A DNA stretch of 64,000 bases, taken from positions 16,574,641-16,638,640 of the forward strand of contig NC_067206.1 in assembly GCF_026262505.1 (NCBI RefSeq), written 5' to 3'. Both the position numbers and the translations under genes were made by a program. The stretch is from Trichomonas vaginalis G3 (taxonomy: Eukaryota > Parabasalia > Trichomonadida > Trichomonadidae). This document shows positions 40,976 through 49,962 of the stretch, piece by piece (within the stretch, counting starts at the first letter, position 1; the number at the start of each line of letters is the position of its first letter). The notes below the pieces were generated by a model. That model saw only the letters and a program-made list of their open reading frames with translations. It did not search any database and was not told where the DNA came from.

Positions 40976-41704
40976 ATGGAAATTTCGGTGAAGTCAGCAT
41001 GTTTAGAATGTATTGATGAAATCAATGCATCACCACTTAGACCATATGTAATTGAAAAGATTGAGCAATATACAAAGATAAATTCTCACGTTTTAACACT
41101 TGACCAAATCAAAGAGAATATACTTTCAAATATTTATCATAATTTTCTAGAATTTATACACGATATGAATAGGTCATTCACAGAATCAAGTAGATTCTAT
41201 GGAAAATCAACAAAAATCGGTTTAATGATTTCAACATTGGGTCAAATATTCGAAGAAGCGATCGAAAAGAAGCAATTAGCATACATTAAGAAAAATACTA
41301 AACCTACATTTGATTTTCAGACATTATTAACTCATCTTCACGAATCTATTGTAAATGCACCAATTTCAAAGATCCAATTTATTGTCAAAGATTCACAAGA
41401 CTTAATATGCGCAAGGCTTAGGCCAGTTGAACAAGAAGAAGAACCATATTTTGATGATACAATTTTATCAAACTTCTGTCAGTATTTATATCGTTGTAGA
41501 TCAGACGAAACAGTGCAAAAGTATATTTCCATATTTCAAGACCTTGATCCTGATATTGAAAGAACAGAATCGACAATTACAATTGATCTTGGCTTTATGA
41601 CATCATACGCACTCAATATATTACGACATGAAATCGAAAATGAAAACAAAAACAAAAACAAAAAAACTGTAGATATCCCAAATCCACAAATAACTCCTGA
41701 ATAA
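40976..41704 (+). CDS. Bromodomain-like small protein
   Basis: About 242 residues from the ATG at 40976; the in-frame codon two positions upstream is TTG. Residues 18-95 follow a bromodomain outline: SPLRPYVIEKIEQYTKI...LTLDQIKENILSNIYHNFLEFIHDMNRSFTESSRFYGKSTKIGLMISTLGQIFEEAI, where LDQIK...Y..FLEFIHDM corresponds to the PMDLxTI...Y....EF..D block and the final helix to the αC end. The usual Asn that binds acetyl-lysine is not at its normal place (SSRFYG instead of NA..YN), so acetyl-lysine binding is doubtful. The rest is unassigned, with an Asn/Lys-rich tail. An Inr-like TCATA lies about 25 bases upstream. Confidence 0.55.
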   Translation: MEISVKSACLECIDEINASPLRPYVIEKIEQYTKINSHVLTLDQIKENILSNIYHNFLEFIHDMNRSFTESSRFYGKSTKIGLMISTLGQIFEEAIEKKQLAYIKKNTKPTFDFQTLLTHLHESIVNAPISKIQFIVKDSQDLICARLRPVEQEEEPYFDDTILSNFCQYLYRCRSDETVQKYISIFQDLDPDIERTESTITIDLGFMTSYALNILRHEIENENKNKNKKTVDIPNPQITPE

Positions 41705-42140
41705 TGTTTTAGAATATAGTTATTTTGATCATATTAGAGGAATTTAGTTACCTAAATGAATAGAGATCAAATTCAATCATGAAATTTACAACTATTCAAT
41801 TTTTTGACACTTTTCTTCATGATAAAATGAATTTTATCCGGAATTGCCAAAAGCGCAAACTTCCTTCATCACAAATTACCAAGCTGGCCAATTTTTGGAT
41901 ATGTGAAGTTTGAAAAAAAAATTAAACTTTCTCATGCCATAGCCCGTGATATAATTCCGTGGAAATCACGCAGTGGTAAATTTTTTGAAAATTACGGAAT
42001 AAAAAATATACGAAATTATTTTTATTTTTATTTATTTGTTTGTTCATTTTGATTTTGCATTGCACGAAGTAAAATATGGGCCGGGGTTTTTGCAATTATT
42101 TTGAATAAATTTGTGCGGTGTATGTTGATCAGGGCAACCC
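41705..42140. other. AT-rich intergenic stretch
   Basis: No gene recognised up to the left inverted repeat of the Mutator-like element. Confidence 0.55.
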
Positions 42141-44205
42141 CAATTTTTACTAAAAAGTGACTTTTTTTTGAAAAATCGTTTAAAATTTAACAAAAGGGTA
42201 AATTAATTTATAATAGCCCAGTTTCGCCGAGCGCCTATTCGAGATATTCCGATTTGAATTTGGTTGCGTTCATTTCGGAATACCAACGACTGATCATCGT
42301 GATTGGGCGCAAGGCAAACTGGACTATTATTTTTTTTGTGGATTACATATTCGGCGAAGCCTTCTTCGCTGCAGGAGCCCTGAAGCTCCCTAGCATTACG
42401 AAAGGGAGCTTCACATCTCCTTAAACTCATTTGATAAAAAATTTAATTTCAAATATAATTTTTTTAATAAATATAAATAAGCTTTTATTAATTCTTTTTC
42501 TCAATTATATTTAAATGGAATGTTTTGATAATCTCATCTTTTCTTTTTCATGAGTAACGATATAACTTTTTTGTTTATTGATTCGGAGATATTTTTTGTT
42601 AAAGAATATTTAATATCCCGATTTGCCGCTACCCATTTTTCTTGATTTGAAAACCACTGTGTTTGAAAATAATTAATTGCTTCCTGATTATTTTCCAAAA
42701 ATTTTGAAATTTCGTCGAAATTATTTTGGACCCATTCTAATTTTGTGTTCCTTCCATAGGCTAAACAGTTCATAATTTTGTCAATTTTTGCCTTATCGTC
42801 TTTTGACAAAACAAACTCATTCAATTTATTGCGTAAAGCGCGCATTACGTGTACTGCGCACCAATGTAAAATAGTTTCAGGATAAGCTAATTGAATACCT
42901 TTTGCTATTTCCAAAGCACAATCTGACATAAAATGTTTTGGAACAATTTTTGCCCAGTCAAATAAAATTGTGAGACATTTTGCAATATTTTCACCAGTAT
43001 TTGGATAAACGATAAAATAGCAAATTGGAAATGATATATATATATATATAAAACATTCTGCACTTTAAAAGTGAATGCGTGGCATCGATTAAATAATCTG
43101 TCACTTTTTCCATTAAGTTTTTCATATCTTCCTCACAAAATATATAAATTAAATTTTTTGGATCATCATAATTATCCACATCAAAATCTGCCCGATTCTT
43201 TTTGTGTTCTAATTTGAATTTATCTACATATAATATTGTACTGAAAAATTGATTTTGATTTAAAAAATCATTTGCCTGTTGTTTTTCAGTCACTTTTGTG
43301 ATAAGATTTGAAAAATTTCTTGCTGAGAGACAAAAATATTTTCTTATTTCTTCTTTATCTGGTAAATCCAGATCTGAATATATTTCCTCCTGTGCTGTTA
43401 AAGGATCACCGCCATTCTGTAGATAAGTTGTTAAAAATGAACAATCAAAATAAGAATTAGTGTCATATTTGTTTGTATTTTTCATAACACCAGTAGTTGG
43501 ATGATTATGAGTTTCCGTGATATCTGTGAGTTCATAATCATCTGCTTGTAGTCAGAGCTAATTTTTGTGCTTTTGGTGACACATGCGTGTCAAGAGTTTT
43601 TAAATGTACGTTAAATTGTACGTTAATTTTAATTTGCTCGGTGTTTGCCGAGCTAACCTAACTTAAATACATCTTTTGGTGCAAAATGTAGTCTTCCACC
43701 TTAACTCCTTGATCGAGAAATGAAGTGAAATTTCGAAAAACTTTAACACATTCAATTTTGAATGGAAAACAAGTCATATTTTGAGTATAAGACTGGTCAA
43801 CAATTGAGACATATTTGGTCAGATCTATTCTTAAAAATATATTTAGTCAACTATTAAGTTTTATTCAGCCATTTATTAGCTTATAGTAGAAAAAAAGATA
43901 AGTATAATTAATAAGCCGATTTAGTAGAAATAATAAAAAATATTAAAACTTTTTAAAATATCTTATCATGAAAATCCGCAAGCGTTTTCGAACGTAATTT
44001 GTTGTTCTTTTTCAAGATTGTGAGAACACGCGAGCGAAGCGAGCGGGTTCGAACATGTCTTTTTCTTCATTTGGTTGCTTTTATCACTTTTTCGAACCTT
44101 CCTTAAATTTTAAACCGATTTGTTTAATGGTGTGACGATTATTTTGCTATCGTCTTTACAGGTCTGTCACTTTTCTACAAGTGTGTCACTTTTTAGTAAA
44201 ATTTG
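42141..44205 (-). mobile_element. Mutator-like DNA transposon, decayed (MULE 1)
   Basis: Short inverted ends CAATTTTTACTAAAAAGTGAC (42141-42161) and its near-mirror at 44185-44205 bracket transposase-like frames on the minus strand. No matching target duplication could be found, so the true ends may be a little outside. Near its left end it carries a hairpin (GGAGCCCTGAAGCTCCC.../GGGAGCTTC, about 42372-42421) that shares AGCTCCCTTTCGTAA with the hairpin array at 27.3 kb. Confidence 0.65.
42534..43485 (-). pseudogene. MULE-type transposase, broken
   Basis: Two main frames. The upstream one holds KVTDYLIDATHSLLKC, fitting the first catalytic Asp block of MULE transposases (IDATH/IDSTY). The downstream one begins in the second Asp block (FMSDCALEIAKGIQLAYP), has the family C..H helix (HWCAVHVMRAL), and ends with the NISESINKKV region where the catalytic Glu is expected. 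At least two frame breaks separate the blocks, one at an AT-dinucleotide run (about 43035-43050). Same family as the copy at 45260-46701. Confidence 0.75.
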
Positions 44206-44298
44206 TACTACTTTGTTTTTCAGTTGATATACAGATAGTGATAATGAATCTAATGCCAGAGAATAAAATTTCGTTTGTTTTAGTTTAATATATATATG
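43486..44298. other. Non-coding 5' part of MULE 1 and spacer to Polinton C
   Basis: No gene. It contains a GC-rich patch GCGAGCGAAGCGAGCGG near 44034-44050, similar in type to the mini-hairpins in the Polintons, and the right inverted end of MULE 1 (44185-44205). Confidence 0.5.
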
Positions 44299-44576
44299 AG
44301 TAGTAGGATATGATGGGTTTTGTGACTTTTTTTGTAAACGTAAGAATTCATACAATATCGAGCAATTTTGTATCATTTTTTTAACATATGAAGTAAAAAA
44401 TGTATGATTCTTACAGTTTTTATTCTTACGTTTTTGAATAAATCAAGATTTAAAAAATTTTCAAAATTGTAAGACATTTACACTCAGCCCATACATAATG
44501 AAATAAAAAATAATTTTTTTTTAAAAAATAAACCATTAAAAAAATTAACATTAATTTTAAAATAATTTATTTTTTT

Positions 44577-44588
44577 ATTCTTACATAA
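44577..44588 (+). promoter_or_regulatory. Polinton gene leader motif
   Basis: TTTTTTATTCTTACATAA directly precedes the ATG here and, in nearly the same form, before the polymerase starts at 2379, 49963 and (mirror) 12260. It probably works as the element's own initiator; this is inference from recurrence. Confidence 0.5.
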
Positions 44589-44969
44589 ATGACCCAACAA
44601 GTAAAACCAGATAAAATAGATTATCGAATTTTAGAGGATGGTGTCCCTGTTTATATTCAAAGATTTAAAGGGAAGCAATATTATAGAATTGTTAATCCTG
44701 AATATCTTAAACATCAATTTAAAAAGGAAGACTGTGAATTATTAAACGCTAATGAATATGAAACCAATAAATCAAAACTGAGATATAAATATATTGGAAG
44801 TGATGAAAGGTGTAAAGATAAAGATAAAGTTTATTCAGTTTCATATAATAACTGGCACACGTTAGGGATAAGAAAACATTTAGGAGATTATGGGAAATGT
44901 TCTGAATTCTTTAAATCTAGTATATACGAGAGAGTAAAAGAAATTAGAAATAATTATTTTCATGAATGA
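44589..44969 (+). CDS. Polinton C first gene: one-module Cys/Tyr-motif protein
   Basis: A 126-residue frame. The N-terminus (MTQQVKPDKIDYRILEDGV) differs from copy A. From residue 36 on (VNPEYLKHQFKKEDCELLN) it is nearly identical to the second module of copies A and B. So the gene has either lost one module and swapped its N-terminus, or copies A/B gained one. The leader ATTCTTACATAA before the ATG is shared with the polymerase gene. Function unknown; the module resembles repeats in large DNA viruses. Confidence 0.6.
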   Translation: MTQQVKPDKIDYRILEDGVPVYIQRFKGKQYYRIVNPEYLKHQFKKEDCELLNANEYETNKSKLRYKYIGSDERCKDKDKVYSVSYNNWHTLGIRKHLGDYGKCSEFFKSSIYERVKEIRNNYFHE

Positions 44970-45040
44970 AAGATTCACTACCATAATGAAATAAAAAATA
45001 AAAAAATTTTAAAAAATAAACTTTAAAAATTCATGTCTTA

Positions 45041-45049
45041 CGAAAAATT
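45041..45049 (+). repeat. Target-site duplication of MULE 2, left
   Basis: CGAAAAATT, repeated at 47457-47465. Confidence 0.9.
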
Positions 45050-45259
45050 GAGTGGGGGACAAACTCGCCCATTGTCACTTTTCATTAACCTTAAACTTGT
45101 AATTTTCATTATTTTTAATTAACCTTATTTCTTTCCCAATTCCTGATTTATTTTATTCACTTACTATTAAAAGTCACATTTTAATAAAATATAATAATTT
45201 ATTTATAGCATTTTTACTATACTGTAATAAAAAATTAATTATAATAAATTAAATGTTTA

Positions 45260-46701
45260 TTAAATCAAATGTTTTCTTTGCAATAATATTTTTAATGTTG
45301 AGTAAACAATGTTGGGATCAAGTGTATCATTTTTCAGACCTTTCTGAACAGCTTCAAGCATACTGATGCATTCGACTTTTTTAAATTGTGCCATTTCTTC
45401 GAAATCTCTTGTGACTTTTTTGATAACTTTAACACTTCTCTCTGAATCCAGACCTTTAATTTGCAACTTAATCAGGAATGAAGGAACAACACTGGAATAT
45501 AACTCGATGACAAGTTCATCGAGTCGAAGATTTCGCCTTTCTGGGAAGTACTGGTGCTTCAAAACCTTGAAATGTGATTCTGAGATGTTGTTTGTTCCAT
45601 CTCCTTCATTTCTATAGCGAAGCATCCACCTGTCAAGATGATGGCGCCACTGTCGGTCAAAGTATTCACGGGCAGCAGGTTCCTCATTTAAAATTTCATC
45701 TAAATTGTTGTAAACTTCATCAGGATCAATTTCTTCCTCTTCAGAACCAAAGACCAATAACTTCATTAAGTTATAGAAAGTTTCGAAGTTGGAACGATCT
45801 TGAAACTTTTCAGCCTTTCTCATGACAGCGCGCAACACATGAACGCCACACCAAATGATCTGGCATAAGGGGATGGCTGTTTCAACAGCATTTGTGATTT
45901 GAGGTGCGCAGTCCATTGAAAAATAAGATGGTTCGCGATTGATGGAGCCAAAATATGCTGTGAGACAAACTTGTATATTTTCACTTGTGTCGGGCCAAAC
46001 GAAAAAATACAAAAACGGAAAACAATTGATTCCGCGAATTTGCCAGTGACGGCATAAAATGGTATGCGAGAGCGCAAGAGCTTATAAGTGGAATCAATGT
46101 GATAAGTTTGTATTTGATGTGAAAAAGCATTTGCTTCGAATGGGGCGTAATAGAAAATCATACGATCTGGCTCGTGAATAAACTCGATGAGATCATCCGG
46201 CGAATGACTCTTAACCATGTCGACAAAAATTGCAAGAGATGTAACATCATCCGCTGAGAAACGGGTATTGATTGCATGAAGGCGTTTAGAAAACTTTTTT
46301 AAAGCATCTGTAGATTGTTGAAACATTTCCGGAATGATCCCACTATCAAATGGGATATTAAGATCTTTGAAACACCTTAATTGTGCGTAAACACGGTCTT
46401 GATTTGATTCAAAATATCTTGTTAAATAAGATCTATAAAAATATGATGTAATTTGTTGTGATTTGTTTGGAAAAGGGGCAGAATGATTGTGGGTGTTAAT
46501 ACATTTTCGTATGTGGTACTTGTCATCGGGAAGTGTATCAACAAGGAATCGACATGGACAATTCGGCCACTTACAATTAATTTGGATTTGATTTCTTTCT
46601 TTCCTAGTTTTATATGAATAACTACAACCTGCTTGGATTTCTTGTTGCACTCCATACTTAAGCAACTCGATATATGTGAGTTCGTGATCTTGGATCTGCA
46701 T
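45260..46701 (-). pseudogene. MULE transposase with N-terminal FLYWCH/WRKY-like zinc finger
   Basis: Start MQIQDHELTYIELLKYG at 46701. Residues about 25-85 have C...CPCRF...HIRKCINTHNHSAP, a C-C-H-H finger of the type found on MULE transposases for end binding. Catalytic blocks: TYHIDSTYKLL (first Asp), YFSMDCAPQITNAVE (second Asp), IIWCGVHVLRAV (C..H), and NNISESHFKVLKHQYF (Glu). The upstream frame runs to 45820 and the downstream one from 46012, overlapping near 46020, so one frameshift separates the first Asp block from the second. Otherwise it is complete, and the 3' end lies about 210 bp from the left inverted repeat. Its near-completeness suggests a recent insertion. Confidence 0.85.
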
Positions 46702-46861
46702 TAAAATGAAATGATTTGAAAGAATAAAGAATTTTGAATATATTGGTCTTATTTTGATAAGCTTGGTAGTGTTTTGAATAGCTTGACCATCTAATTCAAT
46801 TATGATCTTTGAAAATTAGGTGAAATAAAACTAAACATAAATGTAAAACTAGGGATATGAA

Positions 46862-47313
46862 ATTTTGGTTGTACACCACTTGTATGTGCCGGATACCATT
46901 GTGTCAAATTTTTTCTGAAATTAACTTTAAAAGTACTAAGTAAGATCATGAGATATAGCAATATATGTTTAAACCAACTTATATTTTGGTTGTACACCAC
47001 TTGTATGTGCCGGATACCATTGTGTCAAATTTTTTCTGAAATTAACTTTAAAAGTACTAAGTAAGATCATGAGATATAGCAATATATGTTTAAACCAACT
47101 TATATTTTGGTTGTACACCACTTGTATGTGCCGGATACCATTGTGTCAAATTTTTTCTGAAATTAACTTTAAAAGTACTAAGTAAGATCATGAGATATAG
47201 CAATATATGTTTAAACCAACTTATATTTTGGTTGTACACCACTTGTATGTGCCGGATACCATTGTGTCAAATTTTTTCTGAAATTAACTTTAAAAGTACT
47301 AAGTAAGATCATT
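46862..47313 (+). repeat. 121-bp tandem repeat, about 3.7 copies
   Basis: Units begin ATTTTGGTTGTACACCACTT at 46862, 46983, 47104 and 47225 and are practically identical; the last is cut short. They lie between the transposase start and the right inverted repeat of MULE 2, in its promoter-proximal part. Confidence 0.93.
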
Positions 47314-47456
47314 TATTTTTGCATAATATAATGCCAATATGGTTTCTTTTGATTTTATTTCATTTATAAGCAAATCAGATTTACCCAAAAACTCCACTCC
47401 ATAAGCATTCATTTGCTAAATTAAAAAGTGACAATGGGCTAGTCTGTCCCTTTCTC

Positions 47457-47465
47457 CGAAAAATT
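47457..47465 (+). repeat. Target-site duplication of MULE 2, right
   Basis: CGAAAAATT, repeated at 45041-45049. Confidence 0.9.
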
Positions 47466-48542
47466 AAAACTTAGTTATGTTTATTATTTTATTTTTTTAT
47501 TTTGTATGAAATGAGCGTCAAAACTAACAACGTTAAAAAATTAGGATTCACAAACGAGGAAATAAAGGATATATTAGAGGAGGTGGGTTATGAAGTTAAT
47601 AAATATTATTTAAGAAATTGTCAAAAATTTGCCGAGTTATTAAATGATTTAGATTATGATGGAAAAATGAATAAAGATGATGTTATAAATTTCTTATATC
47701 CTACATCTGAAGAAGAAAAACCTAAAGAACCTGATGTTTTCTCTGAATATTATGAAGAACGGATTAAAGATGATGATGAATACGATGAAATTGAAAAACT
47801 GAAAAAAATAAGAGATGAAATAGATGAAAAAATTAAGGAATTAAGAGAAGTTGAAAATGAAGTAGAGGATTTAATGAATATCCCAGCTTCAGAATCAGAA
47901 GTACAGAAATCTCATGAAGAAAGATATAAAAATTATGTCTCAGAATCAACACAAAATTTATTAGATGGTGAAAGAGACGAAACACTTTCAGAAGAAGGTA
48001 CTAAATTTATTCGTAAACATAAGCTTCAGTTTATTGACGATGGAGATTATCCATGTATCTTACTTTCACCCCCTCTCGATTCCGAAAAATTCAAAAAAGC
48101 TCTTAAAAACATGACATATGCAACTAATACGATTAAGAAAGAAGATCATGATATTTACACAAATTATTATTTAAATAAATGCACAGGTGTTGATATAGTT
48201 TTTGATTTATTAGATAAAATATCAAAAGAAACCATTGGAACCTATAAAATTTTGTGTGATTGTGGTTTCATTATTGAAGATACTAATAATGTTTCATATG
48301 AAAGAACAGCACCGAAGGAAGACGAAGTTGAAAGGTCTATACCATTCGTTATTAAGAACATAAAAGATATGAAAACTTATAAACATTATATTTATTCATT
48401 TATTTCAGAAAAAATGGAAGCAACCCATAAAACATCTTCTCATCATTTTATAGCTATTCATACATTCCTTTTCAAAGTTGTGAAATTAAATAAGACAGGA
48501 ATTAGATTTAATGTATCAGGGTACGCATTCTTGAGTAAATTA

Positions 48543-49845
48543 TAGGGTGTCCAAAGGTATGTTTAGCACAAACCTGAATACCGTGAATAGAAATAAACAA
48601 GTTACATATATATAAAGTTTATTTAAATATAATCACCATTGGATTCAATCACGCGTTCGCAGCGATCGATCCAGGCTTGAAAGACACGCTTTAAATCATC
48701 ATGAGAAAATTGCTCAAATTGCTCTCTTACAAAATTTTCAAGATCATCTGGACTCGCGAATTCGCGTCCTTCAGCTCTCTTTTTTAGCGTGCCGAATAAA
48801 TAAAAGTCAGAGGGTGCAATATCAGGTGAATAAATTGGGCTTGGAACAACTTTGACATTGTTTTCCACCAAGTAATTCATTACCTTATGACTTTTGTGAA
48901 CTCTTGAATTATCAAAATGAATTGCAAACTTTTGTTTTTGTTGTTTGGATTTCTCAAACTCATCAGAATTGATAATTTGAGTAAGAACATTGTCAATTAG
49001 ATACTGAGCATTCATCGTATTAGGTTTTTGAAGAATATCAATTGCGATGATGCCATTCACGCCCCAAAAAACCGACAACATCATCATTGGTGTGTCAATT
49101 TTTTTCTTCGGGAATGTTTGCGGATTTTCATCCTTCGGGATCCACATGATTTTGGCTTCTGTTGCATATTGGAACCAAGACTCATCCCCTGTTACTAAAA
49201 AGCGAAACTTCTTGGATTGATACGCACCCAATATAGAGAGGAGCTCTTTCGAAGATTGGACTCTAGATTTTTTTGAACTGAATTAAGGTTGTGCGGAACC
49301 CAACGTGTATACGCTAGTTTGTAGTTCAAATAATTGTGCAGATAATAACTGACTGTTGTACGTGGTATCTTTGTCATCTCCTCTATCCTTCTGAGTGATG
49401 CTCTTGGGTCTTCATCTAGCGCTTGAAGAATTGCTTTGATTTTTCTTTGATCCGGCGATTTTTTGTCAATTTTTATGATGGGTGCCTTTTTGTTCATGAA
49501 GTGATACATCCTAATATGATACGTTACAGTGGAATAGCTAGGAGCATCCATACCGAAGCATTTTACCAATGTCTCGTAGATTTTTTTACAGTCTTTGCAT
49601 TTTTTTGCAAGAGCGAGGATGTTTTCTTTATGATTCATTAAAAAAATGAAAAAAATCCCGCCAAAATTTCCCGCGAAACCGCCTCTTGTCTCAAAATTCA
49701 TTTTATATCCCGGCATGGCGCCAAAATACAACATACTCATCATATACATATATTCATATTTTTTATTATATATTTATAATCAGCATATATCTCCTTTAAT
49801 AATCTCATATAGAGCGCTGTGCTAAACGCACCTTTGGACACCCTA
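48543..49845 (-). mobile_element. Tvmar1-like mariner DNA transposon inserted in Polinton C
   Basis: Inverted ends TAGGGTGTCCAAAGGT.(T/C)GTTTAGCACA at 48543 and, mirrored, at 49845. TA flanks both sides (48541-48542 and 49846-49847). Length 1303 bp, practically the size I recall for the T. vaginalis mariner Tvmar1. The split Polinton gene continues on both sides. Confidence 0.93.
48623..49638 (-). pseudogene. Mariner transposase, one frameshift
   Basis: ATG at 49638 gives MNHKENILALAKKCKDC, then an HTH-type N-terminal DNA-binding region (AILQALDEDPRASLRRIEEM, IPRTTVSYYLHNYL). The catalytic part has VTGDESWF (first Asp), AIHFDNSRVHKS (second Asp) and YSPDIAPSDFYLFG (third Asp), the D,D34D arrangement of mariners. 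The two halves are in different frames with the switch near 49195-49260, so this copy is probably inactive unless the shift is a sequencing error. WVPHNLN is the mariner linker motif. Confidence 0.88.
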
Positions 49846-49962
49846 TAAAATGTATTCGTCACGTCGCAGATGATAAAAAATTATGTGTTCTTAATTCATT
49901 TTATGGGCTTTAAAAAATAAACTTTATTTTTATTTATTTTTTAATTTTTTATTCTTACATAA

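Larger units (their letters stand above)
45050..47456 (-). mobile_element. Mutator-like DNA transposon (MULE 2) inserted in Polinton C
   Basis: Inverted ends: GAGTGGGGGACAAACTCGCC on the left and, mirrored, GAGAAAGGGACAGACTAGCC on the right, both continuing CATTGTCACTTTT. A 9-bp target duplication CGAAAAATT flanks it (45041-45049 and 47457-47465). Length 2407 bp. The clean duplication shows the Polinton was present first. One transposase gene on the minus strand and a block of 121-bp tandem repeats lie inside. Confidence 0.92.
47511..49913 (+). pseudogene. Polinton C second gene (acidic coiled-coil protein), interrupted by a mariner
   Basis: Same gene as 12324-13430 in copy B, beginning MSVKTNNVKKLGF. 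The first part runs up to the mariner at 48543, and the remaining short 3' part lies after 49847. The EF-hand-like DLDYDGKMNKDD and the coiled coil are conserved. Fossil part of Polinton C. Confidence 0.75.

Noticed and set aside
42141-44205. Target-site duplication of MULE 1
   Set aside because: No matching 8-10 bp direct repeat could be found next to the inverted ends, so the ends are only approximate.
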